The position numbers and the translations under genes are program-made. 24,194 nucleotides of DNA. Source: a virus. The notes under the pieces are model-generated. The model worked only from the letters and a program-made list of their open reading frames with translations, did not search any database and had not been told where the DNA came from. Shown here one piece after another: positions 13,904 to 20,365 of this stretch; the first letter of the stretch is position 1; every line of letters begins with the position of its first letter. Where the stretch lies: positions 1 through 24,194 of the IMG/VR virus record IMGVR_UViG_3300042691_021656. The stretch is one strand, 5' to 3'.

Positions 13904-14508
13904 ATGACTCGCTCCTACGCGCCTGCTGTGTCGTTGCCGCAGCTGCTCTCGCAGCTTCGCCGTACTGGGCGGAGATCCGAGCTGCGGCCGAGCGTGCCGC
14001 CAAGACCGTGCGAGCCAGCGGCGGCGGGCTGATGCGTTGGGGCGCTGTTGCCTTGCTGCTCGCTGTAGCGTCTGGCGTGCAGCTGCCGAAGCTGCCGCAG
14101 CTGCCGAGCATGCCTGTGCCGACGATCACCGTGGAGACGCCGAGCGTGGAGATGCAGACGAGGGTGGCGGGCGTTGCTCGAGCACTGGCCGGGGCGAATC
14201 CCGCCGAGCGTGCCATCTGGGCATCAGTGTGGGAAAAGGCCGCCGTGGTGGTGGCAGCCCCGGAGGGTAAAGAGGCCGTCTTCACCGACAGCCGCTCGCT
14301 GCGTGGCTTCACCGTATTGAGCCTCGACATCGCCTGGCGGCGCATGGCTGGCGTTCAGCCGGGCACCATGCCGGGGCTGCGTGAAGCCGTCGAGGCCGTC
14401 ATGAGCGAAGCCGTGGGGCTCGACGTGAAGCCTGTGGATGCCGAGATGAAGCGGCGGTATGCCGAGGCGTGCCGTGCGATCGCGTGGGCTGGCTACGGGA
14501 GGGGCTGA
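13900..14508 (+). CDS. Membrane protein, two predicted spans
   Basis: Protein of 202 residues from GTG 13900, overlapping the preceding stop; the frame is open further upstream to 13774 but that part lies inside the previous gene. Seen: hydrophobic segments at about residues 5-22 (RACCVVAAAALAASPYW) and 43-60 (MRWGAVALLLAVASGVQL), a Pro-rich linker (LPKLPQLPSMPVPTITVETP), then a soluble domain with WKAAVVVAAPEGKEAVFTDSRSLRG-like text and several Trp. It is a candidate envelope or lysis-associated protein next to a peptidase gene. Function unassigned. Confidence 0.58.
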   Translation: MNDSLLRACCVVAAAALAASPYWAEIRAAAERAAKTVRASGGGLMRWGAVALLLAVASGVQLPKLPQLPSMPVPTITVETPSVEMQTRVAGVARALAGANPAERAIWASVWEKAAVVVAAPEGKEAVFTDSRSLRGFTVLSLDIAWRRMAGVQPGTMPGLREAVEAVMSEAVGLDVKPVDAEMKRRYAEACRAIAWAGYGRG

Positions 14509-14510
14509 CC

Positions 14511-15422
14511 ATGGCCGACTTCCTGCCACTCATGGGGTACGCGCCCGATCGCAAGGGCACAGATGACTTCCTGGCCACGCTCGCTCGCCCGACGCTCGCC
14601 CAGGCCGGGCCGGATCTCGTGCTGGACGAATCAAAAGACGTGTTCCTCGGGCAGTATCTGCTCGCCTGCGATCCTGGCTGGAAGCGTGGAGCCCAGAAGA
14701 TTGGCAGCTGTGTCGGCTGGGGCTGGGCCTTGTCATGCGACATCCTCGCCGCGTGCGACATCCTGTTACGCCGTGAAACGGAGAGTTACGGCGGCCGGGT
14801 GCTCGAGGCCAGCATCTACGCCTTCTCTCGCGTCGAAGTGCGTGGCGGCCGAAACCTCGGGGGCGACGGCTCCTATGGCGGTGCTGCTGCCAAGGCCGTC
14901 ACGAAGTACGGCACGCTGCACTACGGGCAGAACTATGACGGCGTGACGTTCACCGACAACAGTGGCAGCCGAGAGAAGGAATGGGGCCGCGACGGTGTGC
15001 CCGATCGGTTTGAGCCGTTCGCTGCGAAGCGAACCGTGTCGAGCGTGGCCTTGGTGAAAACGTTTGAGGATGCCGCCAAGAGCATTCAGAACGGCTACCC
15101 GGTGGCCGTGTGCTCCATGCGCGGGTTCTCCATGACGCTGCGTGATGGCTACCTGACGCCGATGGGCCAGTGGGCACATTGCATGATGTTTGCCGGCGTC
15201 CGGTGGAAGCCACGCCCGGCCCTGCTCTGTGTGAACAGCTGGGGCGACTGCTACTCGGGCAGCGTTGACCCGAACCTGCCGCCGCAGTTCCAGAAGTCGG
15301 CCGGCTGGGTGGATGCTGCTACCTGCACGTCGATGCTCTCAGGGGAAGACTCTTTCGCCCTGAGCGGCTACGCAGGCTTCCCGCCCCGCATGCTGCCCGA
15401 TTGGACGGGAGGCGTGCTGTGA
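14511..15422 (+). CDS. Papain-like (C1) cysteine peptidase
   Basis: Protein of 303 residues from ATG 14511, with GGAGGGG upstream. Seen: QKIGSCVGWGWALSCD with candidate nucleophile Cys67 in the papain-like GxCxGWA setting, SIYAFSR and GSYGGAAAKAVTKYGTL in the middle, QWAHCMMFAG with candidate His223, and LLCVNSWGDCYSG with Asn242 in an exact NSWG motif, giving the C1 order Cys-His-Asn. There is no signal peptide or pro-region. Papain-like peptidases are uncommon in tailed phages. It sits among membrane and lipoprotein genes, so cell lysis, virion maturation and host-envelope processing are all possible roles. Substrate unknown. Confidence 0.75.
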   Translation: MADFLPLMGYAPDRKGTDDFLATLARPTLAQAGPDLVLDESKDVFLGQYLLACDPGWKRGAQKIGSCVGWGWALSCDILAACDILLRRETESYGGRVLEASIYAFSRVEVRGGRNLGGDGSYGGAAAKAVTKYGTLHYGQNYDGVTFTDNSGSREKEWGRDGVPDRFEPFAAKRTVSSVALVKTFEDAAKSIQNGYPVAVCSMRGFSMTLRDGYLTPMGQWAHCMMFAGVRWKPRPALLCVNSWGDCYSGSVDPNLPPQFQKSAGWVDAATCTSMLSGEDSFALSGYAGFPPRMLPDWTGGVL

Positions 15423-15715
15423 GGTTGTCCCGCATTCTGCTCCTGGCCTTCGTCGCCGGCTGCGTCAACGCAACCGCCGTTGATCGCCCCGACATCGTTG
15501 CGGACCTGGCGTGCGAGACAGCCCGCATGGCCGTGCAGCTCGGGCAGCAGATGACGCCGGCCCCGGCCTCGGACAAGTGCGACAACTGCGACGGCACCGG
15601 CAAGATCGGCGACGGCCGGATCGTGATGACGTGCCCCGTGTGCAAGGGCACAGGCAAGAAGGCCAAGTCTGTGCTGGTCACAGGCACCTGCACTACGGGA
15701 GCCTGCAAGCCATGA
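15419..15715 (+). CDS. Lipoprotein with DnaJ-type CxxCxGxG zinc motifs
   Basis: Protein of 98 residues from GTG 15419, overlapping the peptidase stop. Seen: basic start and hydrophobic signal (LSRILLLAFVAGC) ending in a lipobox-like VAGC with the Cys as lipidation site, then a Cys-rich centre with two CxxCxGxG repeats (CDNCDGTGKIG and CPVCKGTGKK), the Zn-binding pattern of the DnaJ zinc-finger domain. No J-domain. It would be a lipid-anchored Zn protein in the cell envelope. Position between the peptidase and two small membrane proteins suggests a lysis or envelope cassette; a spanin-like role is speculative. Confidence 0.62.
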   Translation: MRLSRILLLAFVAGCVNATAVDRPDIVADLACETARMAVQLGQQMTPAPASDKCDNCDGTGKIGDGRIVMTCPVCKGTGKKAKSVLVTGTCTTGACKP

Positions 15716-16053
15716 GCCTTGAGGACCTGGATGCCTACGTGTGGTCGCAGCTCTCCCCTCGCCGCTACGCCGCAGGCCGCCCGCTCGTGGCCCGGCTCAC
15801 CAAGCGAGTGGTCCGCAAGTTCCCGCACCTGGTCATGAGCCAGACCCGGCCCGAGTCCTACGACATGGTGATGCACGAGATTGCCCGCAGTATCGAGCGA
15901 AGCGAACGGCAGAACTACGGCATGGGCATCATCCTCACGCTCGTGCTGTCGGCCCTGCTCTCCGAGATCGTCAAGGCCGTGCTCCGGTGGTGGCTGCAAT
16001 CTGCCAGCCATCGGGCCGTGATGTTAGGGTGGCAAACGGAGATGCGACGATGA
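15712..16053 (+). CDS. Single-span membrane protein, 113 residues
   Basis: ATG 15712 overlaps the lipoprotein stop (ATGA). Seen: soluble helical N-terminal part rich in Arg/Lys (RRYAAGRPLVARLTKRVVRKFP), one hydrophobic segment at about residues 72-90 (MGIILTLVLSALLSEIVKAV), then a short Trp-rich C-terminus. No family recognised. Placement next to a second single-span protein suggests a holin/antiholin-like or envelope-associated role, unproven. Confidence 0.55.
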   Translation: MSLEDLDAYVWSQLSPRRYAAGRPLVARLTKRVVRKFPHLVMSQTRPESYDMVMHEIARSIERSERQNYGMGIILTLVLSALLSEIVKAVLRWWLQSASHRAVMLGWQTEMRR

Positions 16054-16310
16054 CCGACGAAGTAAAAGGCACCCTGTTCGGGATTTTGGAGCGGTACGGG
16101 TTTGCGACCCTCGTTGCGTGCGCTCTGTTGTTCGTCGGCCGCCAAGACATCATCCTGCCAATGGTTGAGGCTCACCGGGACTTCCTGCGTGAAGTTGCTG
16201 AGACACAGAAAGAGATCGGCCAAGCCATCGCCGAGCAGACCCGCTTGCTCTATGCCTTACAACCGAAGTCAGCAGCCGCCCGCATGCCCGACACCGACGC
16301 GGCGAACTGA
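16050..16310 (+). CDS. Small holin-like membrane protein
   Basis: Protein of 86 residues from ATG 16050, overlapping the preceding stop, with GGAG upstream. Seen: short N-terminus, one hydrophobic segment (FATLVACALLFVGRQDIILPM) near residues 14-34, then a long helical coiled-coil-like tail (AHRDFLREVAETQKEIGQAIAEQTRLLYAL). Size and layout resemble small phage holins or membrane anchors, but the family is not certain. Confidence 0.55.
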   Translation: MTDEVKGTLFGILERYGFATLVACALLFVGRQDIILPMVEAHRDFLREVAETQKEIGQAIAEQTRLLYALQPKSAAARMPDTDAAN

Positions 16311-16341
16311 CCGCACTACATCACCACAAGAGCGCACTTCC

Positions 16342-17115
16342 ATGCCCATGTCGCCACGTTTGTTGAGGCCGCGAGCCGCTGGCGGTTTCAGCCCGAAGAC
16401 GATAGCGGGCCTTCTTGGCTGGTGGGACTTCTCCGACACGGCGATGATGGGTCCGACATCCAGCGGCGTCGGCTCTGTCAGCAATAACGGCCCAGTGAAA
16501 TACGTTGCCGACAAGAGCGGCAACGGCATCCACATGACGCAATCCGGTGCCGACAGCGCCGCCCCGACGCTTATCTCGTCAGGGCAGAACGGACGGGCGG
16601 TGCTGGGGTTTGATGGCGGTGATTCGCTGAACGCAAACTACACGATCACCCTGACGGGCGAAACTGTCTTTCAGGTGATTCGTATGGCGAGCGGCGCGAC
16701 ATCGTTTGCCAGAAGTTTTTCGCAGTCAGATTCCGGCGAAGACTTTTCAACTTCAGGGCATTACATACCGATTCTGAGGAACGTCACCCAGGCCGCAATC
16801 GCGTCTTTTGCTGGAGGCGCAAATGTCGGCGCACAGCTTGTAACAACAGGGAATATGGTTATCGCCAGTTCTCAGCACACCGGCAGCGTCATTTCAAACC
16901 GGATCAACGGAGGAACGGCCGCCACTTTTTCTAACGCGCTCAACAAGACGTTCACGCGGTTCGCCATTGGCAATGGCATTGGAGCAACGGCAAGTACGGC
17001 GTTCTGGCAGGATCGCATCTGCGAAACGGTTGTTTACAGCCGATCGCTTACTGATGCCGAGCGAGTGTCTGTGACTCGCTGGCTTGGCACAAAATGGGGA
17101 ATCACGGTCGCCTAA
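16342..17115 (+). CDS. LamG/concanavalin-like lectin-fold protein
   Basis: Protein of 257 residues from ATG 16342. Seen: KTIAGLLGWWDFSDTAMM at the N-terminus, VADKSGNGIHMTQ, then NGRAVLGFDGGDSLNANYTITLTGETVFQVIRMA, repeated beta-strand patterns, and a C-terminal YSRSLTDAERVSVTRWLGTKWGI, which closely matches the closing helix of LamG-like jelly-roll domains in phage and bacterial surface proteins. Likely binds sugars or a receptor, for example as a virion surface or tail-associated protein. Codon use is less GC-biased than in its neighbours. The ribosome-binding site is weak. Confidence 0.72.
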   Translation: MPMSPRLLRPRAAGGFSPKTIAGLLGWWDFSDTAMMGPTSSGVGSVSNNGPVKYVADKSGNGIHMTQSGADSAAPTLISSGQNGRAVLGFDGGDSLNANYTITLTGETVFQVIRMASGATSFARSFSQSDSGEDFSTSGHYIPILRNVTQAAIASFAGGANVGAQLVTTGNMVIASSQHTGSVISNRINGGTAATFSNALNKTFTRFAIGNGIGATASTAFWQDRICETVVYSRSLTDAERVSVTRWLGTKWGITVA

Positions 17116-17471
17116 TGTGGAACTACCGCGTCGTTATCATCGTGCCCGCAGCATCCAAACCAGCCGCCGAGCAGGCTGCGCGTGCGATCAACAGCACTGG
17201 CCCCGATTACCAAGGCGAGGCGTTTACGGTTGCCCTGTCCGCTGACGGCTCGCAGCCCGCCACGCATCACGCTCTCTACACCAGCGCCACCGACCAGATG
17301 GTGACGGCAATGGCTACTGCCCTGCCAAGCCTCTCTGGCGTGCAGTTCTGGCGGCACGGCGTCGGCGGTGATCTCCAGGCGTCGAACGTCACAGAGCCGA
17401 CGGGGCAGGCGTGGGGCTGGGCGGAGTCGCTTGCGGCCGCAGGGCTGGCGGTTGTGTCGCCCGCGATGTAA
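17115..17471 (+). CDS. Hypothetical protein, 118 residues
   Basis: ATG 17115 overlaps the previous TAA (TAATG). Seen: WNYRVVIIVPAASKPAAEQAARAINSTGPDYQGEAFTVALS, then ALYTSATDQMVTAMATALPSLSGVQFWR and a C-terminal GQAWGWAESLAAAGLAVVSP. The pattern fits a small alpha/beta fold. No family recognised. It directly follows the LamG-like gene, so it may be a partner or chaperone of that protein; this is inference. Confidence 0.55.
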   Translation: MWNYRVVIIVPAASKPAAEQAARAINSTGPDYQGEAFTVALSADGSQPATHHALYTSATDQMVTAMATALPSLSGVQFWRHGVGGDLQASNVTEPTGQAWGWAESLAAAGLAVVSPAM

Positions 17472-17717
17472 TGACGCTCTTCACCTTAGAGACGGCTATA
17501 CCGGATACGGTATGACGCTCTTGCACCAGTGTCGCGTCGGCACGGTATTTCCGGCGGACTGGCTGGCAGCCACTAATCGAAAAATAGGATGCCGTTACGA
17601 AACCGCTGCCCAAAGCAAAACGGGCATAGGTTTCTGTCGGAATGGCATTGCGCGGCGTGACCGCTGCGATAGAATGTTCTTCGATTCGCAGGCTAGGAAT
17701 ACACCGCCGGTATATCC
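17472..17717 (+). promoter_or_regulatory. Intergenic region with promoter and inverted repeat
   Basis: Gap of 246 bp with no convincing gene. ATGACGCTCTT occurs twice (17471-17481 and 17512-17522). Between the copies lies the perfect inverted repeat ATACCG-GATA-CGGTAT (17498-17513). A sigma70-like promoter, TTGCGC (17648-17653), 16 bp, TAGAAT (17670-17675), would start transcripts near 17682, before the GTG at 17718. An open frame from ATG 17512 to 17733 (73 residues, Cys/Arg-rich) is possible but lacks support. Confidence 0.45.
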
Positions 17718-17933
17718 GTGCAAGCAATTCTGAAGTTCAACCTGAGCGACCCCGACGATGAGCGAGCCCACCGCTACGCCCTCGCGGGGCGGGACGCGCT
17801 CATCGCCCTAGAGCAGATCGATGAGCATTGCAGGGGGCGGATCAAGCACGGCCAGCCGACGACCGACGAGGTTCACGCCTTGGAGTACGTCAGGGCGATG
17901 ATTCCGCACGACATCGTAAACCTGTTGCACTGA
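17718..17933 (+). CDS. Phage hypothetical protein, 71 residues
   Basis: Starts at GTG 17718 (AILKFNLSDPDDERAHRYALAGRDALIALEQIDEHCRGRIKHG...). The opening 'AILKFNLSDPDDE' followed by a helical ALIALEQIDEHCRGRIK region resembles small proteins seen in many temperate phages whose function is unknown. No ribosome-binding site is evident, so translation may be leader-dependent or the start may be wrong. Downstream is a strong stem-loop. Confidence 0.6.
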   Translation: MQAILKFNLSDPDDERAHRYALAGRDALIALEQIDEHCRGRIKHGQPTTDEVHALEYVRAMIPHDIVNLLH

Positions 17934-17944
17934 TGGGCGATAAT

Positions 17945-17992
17945 CCCGCTCAGGACAGCCCGACGCAAAACACGGCGATTGTCCCGAGCGGG
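17945..17992 (+). terminator. Strong stem-loop after the 71-residue gene
   Basis: CCCGCTC (17945-17951) pairs with GAGCGGG (17986-17992), followed inward after one mismatch by GGACA (17953-17957) with TGTCC (17980-17984). The total is 12 bp with a loop of about 22 nt, 12 nt after the stop at 17933. No U-tract follows, so it is a weak intrinsic-terminator candidate or an RNA element. Confidence 0.4.
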
Positions 17993-18008
17993 TAATCGAC
18001 AATATGAT
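17979..18008 (+). promoter_or_regulatory. Possible promoter overlapping the stem-loop
   Basis: TTGTCC (17979-17984) and TATGAT (18003-18008) are 18 bp apart, giving a 4/6 and 5/6 match to sigma70 boxes. The -35 lies in the descending arm of the stem-loop. A transcript would start near 18015, 24 nt before the ATG at 18039, and could carry the three genes that share a start-site repeat. Confidence 0.35.
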
Positions 18009-18024
18009 TCGGCACTACACGCCG

Positions 18025-18329
18025 CAGAGAGAGACGCGATGGACGATGCGCATAGGATCGCCAGCCTTCAGGCCGCGCTGGAGGAGCAGGCAGGCAGGGC
18101 AGCGTGGCACTACGAATTGTTGACACAGTGCGAGAATCGCGTGATCCAGCGAGACGCTGAGATCGCCCGCCTGCGGCTCACAGAGGCGGAGCGGGAGGCG
18201 ATTGCGAGTGCTATTGAGTGGTGCGAGGACATCACCTACGGCGGGCCAAATGATGAAGAGGCAGCGGCTACGCTGCGGGCGTTGCTAAAACGAACGACGC
18301 TCTAGAAATCAGAGAGAGACGCGATGGAC
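18025..18329 (+). repeat. Start-site direct repeat, copies 1 and 2
   Basis: The 20-mer ending at the second codon, AGAGAGAGACGCGATGGAC preceded by C, occurs at 18025-18044 and 18310-18329, spanning ribosome-binding region and ATG GAC of two successive genes. A third, slightly diverged copy (AAGAGAGAGACTGATGGAC) lies at 18885-18903 before the next gene. Suggests duplication of gene-start modules. Confidence 0.7.
18039..18305 (+). CDS. Phage accessory protein, 88 residues
   Basis: ATG 18039 is preceded by AGAGAGAGAC, a purine-rich weak ribosome-binding site. Seen: helical coiled-coil-like N-terminal half (RIASLQAALEEQAGRAAWHYELLTQCENRVIQRDAEIARLRL), then LTEAEREAIASAIEWCEDITYGGPNDEEAAATLRALLKR. 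The C-terminal LT-AE--AIA...CE...TLRALL-R pattern recurs in the next gene product. Known as a recurring tail in small phage proteins, function unknown. Confidence 0.55.
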   Translation: MDDAHRIASLQAALEEQAGRAAWHYELLTQCENRVIQRDAEIARLRLTEAEREAIASAIEWCEDITYGGPNDEEAAATLRALLKRTTL

Positions 18330-18881
18330 AGCAACTGCGAGCCTTTTCCCGGCAAGACGATCCGCGATTGGGTGCTTGGGATAGGCGAGTTTTCCGAAGA
18401 GAACCTGCGCAAGTCGCGGCAAGAAGCGGCTGATCGGATGGCCGAAAAAGTCATTGCGGCCATGCAGAAGCGTGTGGCGGAGGCTTTTTTGCAAGTCACA
18501 AATCATGACGCCGAGCCAGCGGCGACAGCGGAGCCTTCCTGCAAGAGTGATGCACAGCATCCGTCTGCCGCCACGTTGCGGCAGCCTGCGGACGAAGGAC
18601 AAGGCACTGGCAACACACCGAAGCCGGTTGCATGGGCGGTGTTTGTAGACCCGCTGGAGCCGACCTTGTGCAGCAATGAAGTGGACGCGAAGGCACTTGC
18701 CTGCCGACACGCCTGCGAACTGGAGCCGCTCTACGAAAGGCCGCATCCCGGCCTCACCGGAGCGGAGGTGGCAGCGATTGCCTATGCAGAACTGACGCTA
18801 CGGTGCGAAACGCACCCTGTTTGCGAGCGACACACTGACACGCTGCGTGCATTGCTCAACCGGCTGGAATTGCGCTCTTGA
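18324..18881 (+). CDS. Phage accessory protein, 185 residues
   Basis: ATG 18324 carries the same start-site sequence as the preceding gene. Seen: N-terminal helical region (SEENLRKSRQEAADRMAEKVIAAMQKRVAEAFLQ), a low-complexity middle, KPVAWAVFVDPLEPTLCSNEVDAKALACRHACELEPLYERPHP, which resembles the VAW...LY module of many small phage proteins, and a C-terminal LTGAEVAAIAYAELTLRCETHPVCERHTDTLRALLNRLELRS paralogous to the end of the previous protein. Modular recombination is evident; function unknown. Confidence 0.58.
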   Translation: MDSNCEPFPGKTIRDWVLGIGEFSEENLRKSRQEAADRMAEKVIAAMQKRVAEAFLQVTNHDAEPAATAEPSCKSDAQHPSAATLRQPADEGQGTGNTPKPVAWAVFVDPLEPTLCSNEVDAKALACRHACELEPLYERPHPGLTGAEVAAIAYAELTLRCETHPVCERHTDTLRALLNRLELRS

Positions 18882-18897
18882 GCGAAGAGAGAGACTG

Positions 18898-19014
18898 ATG
18901 GACGCGAGTGCGTTTCTGTTTCGTCTGGCCGTTCTCCTACGGACAACGCCTGTTGCCCTGCGGCTGCGGATGACCGACGCCCAGGCTCGGCGGTGGGCGG
19001 CCTACCTGTCCTGA
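18898..19014 (+). CDS. Small hypothetical protein, 38 residues
   Basis: ATG 18898 follows the third copy of the AGAGAGAGAC start-site repeat and the frame ends at TGA 19012-19014 (MDASAFLFRLAVLLRTTPVALRLRM...). Basic, hydrophobic, probably helical. The shared start-site sequence is the main reason to believe it is translated. No further evidence. Confidence 0.4.
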   Translation: MDASAFLFRLAVLLRTTPVALRLRMTDAQARRWAAYLS

Positions 19015-19100
19015 AGTGCGCTACAGCGGCGATGTCGTGCCGCGCCGTACTGCAAGGGGAAGCCCGCCCATGCCTAGCCTAGAAGCACAGGAGACTCCGC

Positions 19101-19457
19101 ATGTCCACGAGCCGAATCAGCCGACTGAACCGCGATATTGACATCACCCTGCATACGGCCACTGCATTGGCCACCACGCTCGATATGCGTGACATTGCCG
19201 GGGCTGTGCTAACCATTGGCACGATCTCGACCAACGCCAGCACGCTCCAGATGTGGGCGGGCACTTCGCCTACCGGCACGTTCCGCCGGCTGTACAAGTC
19301 GGACGGCTCGGCCGCTGATCTGACCATGGCCCCCTCAAGCACGGACGGCCGGGCCTACGCGTTGCCTGATGAAGTGTTCGGCACCGAATATCTGAAGATC
19401 GTGTCGAGCACGACGAACAGCACGGGCACCACAGGCGTGGTGATGTTCAAGAGCTGA
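19101..19457 (+). CDS. Hypothetical, probably structural, protein
   Basis: Protein of 118 residues from ATG 19101 with AGGAG 8 nt upstream. Seen: a Thr/Ser/Ala-rich sequence with alternating beta pattern (AGAVLTIGTISTNASTLQMWAGTSPTGTFRRLYKSDG...EYLKIVSSTTNSTGTTGVVMFKS) and few charged residues, typical of small phage virion or decoration proteins. No specific family recognised. Located just before the packaging genes. Confidence 0.58.
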   Translation: MSTSRISRLNRDIDITLHTATALATTLDMRDIAGAVLTIGTISTNASTLQMWAGTSPTGTFRRLYKSDGSAADLTMAPSSTDGRAYALPDEVFGTEYLKIVSSTTNSTGTTGVVMFKS

Positions 19458-19462
19458 GGCGT

Positions 19463-19780
19463 ATGCCCACTCGGATACCAAGCCACAGGCCGCTGCGGTT
19501 GCGCACTGCCGCCGGGCCAAAGCAAGACGACTCGGCCAGGCCCAGCGCTGCGGCCCGAGGCTACTGCAGCAAAGCCCACAAGCTGTGGCGTCAAGCGGTG
19601 CTGACCAAGTGCGACTGGCAATGCGTGGATTGCGGGCGAGTTGCTACAAATCTTCACGCTGACCACGTCGTGCCGATCACTCAAGGCGGCGATAGGTATG
19701 ACGTTGCCAATGGTGCGGCACGTTGCCACGCATGTCACAACCGCAAGACGGCACGCGAGCGCGTGCGAAACGGAAAGTGA
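19463..19780 (+). CDS. HNH endonuclease of the packaging module
   Basis: Protein of 105 residues from ATG 19463. Seen: CVDCGRVATNLHADHVVPITQGGDRYDVANGAARCHACHNRKTARERV, the classic HNH arrangement with paired CxxC zinc knuckles, the ADHVVP histidine motif, an Asn in VANG and the HNRK histidine. In HK97-like phages an HNH protein next to the terminase genes is needed for cos cleavage and packaging (established for HK97 gp74 and relatives). Its place directly before the small terminase subunit fits that role. Confidence 0.88.
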   Translation: MPTRIPSHRPLRLRTAAGPKQDDSARPSAAARGYCSKAHKLWRQAVLTKCDWQCVDCGRVATNLHADHVVPITQGGDRYDVANGAARCHACHNRKTARERVRNGK

Positions 19781-19786
19781 TCGCCA

Positions 19787-19805
19787 CACCCACCGAGGGT
19801 GGGTG
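19787..19805 (+). other. Perfect 8-bp hairpin between HNH and terS
   Basis: CACCCACC (19787-19794), loop GAG, GGTGGGTG (19798-19805): a perfect palindrome-type stem-loop in the 114-bp gap between the HNH and small terminase genes. No U-tract follows. Could be an RNA structure, weak terminator or part of a packaging-site region. Confidence 0.5.
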
Positions 19806-19894
19806 CCGCCTCTAGGCCTGCCATTGAGCAATACCCGCCGTCCAACAGCTATACGCGCGGCCGCGAAATCCCGCAGCGTTTTTGAGGTTCTGCA

Positions 19895-20365
19895 ATGACC
19901 AGTGGCCGAAAACCAAAGACCGCAGCACAAAAGCTGATGGACGGCAACCCCGGAAAGCGGAAGATCCGCCCCGACCTGCCCGCTCCGCCCGGCGCGCCGC
20001 CGATGCCGAAGCGTCTGATGGTCGAGCCGCTGGCGGTTGAGAAGTGGACCGAGCTCGTGCCGATCCTGATGCAACTGGGCACGCTGACCACGGCCGATGG
20101 CGAGGCCCTTGCCACTTTGTGCGAGGTGTACGCTGCCACGCAGGCGTGCCTGTTGGAGTTGCGGGCGACCGGCCCGGTGATGAGGACCGACCTGGGCGGT
20201 GTGAAACCCAACCCGGCAGGCCCGCTATATCGTGGATTAGTGAGCCTTCAGGCTTCGCTAATGGGCGAGTTTGGATTGACGCCGACATCAAGGGCACGCC
20301 TAGGTGGCAAAGAAGAAAAGCCCAGCGACGAAGTCGAAGACTTCTTCCGCGTCCACGGCGCGTGA
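19895..20365 (+). CDS. terS: Terminase small subunit, P27-like
   Basis: Protein of 156 residues from ATG 19895. Seen: GRKPKTAAQKLMDGNPGKRKIRPDLPAPPGAPPMPKRL at the N-terminus, the signature opening of the P27 phage terminase small-subunit family, then helical VEKWTELVPILMQLGTLTTADGEALATLCEVYAATQ and GVKPNPAGPLYRGLVSLQASLMGEFGLTPTSRARL. It recognises phage DNA and loads the large subunit. Overlaps the large subunit gene by 62 nt. Confidence 0.9.
   Translation: MTSGRKPKTAAQKLMDGNPGKRKIRPDLPAPPGAPPMPKRLMVEPLAVEKWTELVPILMQLGTLTTADGEALATLCEVYAATQACLLELRATGPVMRTDLGGVKPNPAGPLYRGLVSLQASLMGEFGLTPTSRARLGGKEEKPSDEVEDFFRVHGA

Noticed and set aside
17512-17733. 73-residue frame in the 17472-17717 gap
   Set aside because: Cys/Arg-rich translation with no domain, no ribosome-binding site, and it overlaps the better-supported GTG 17718 gene.
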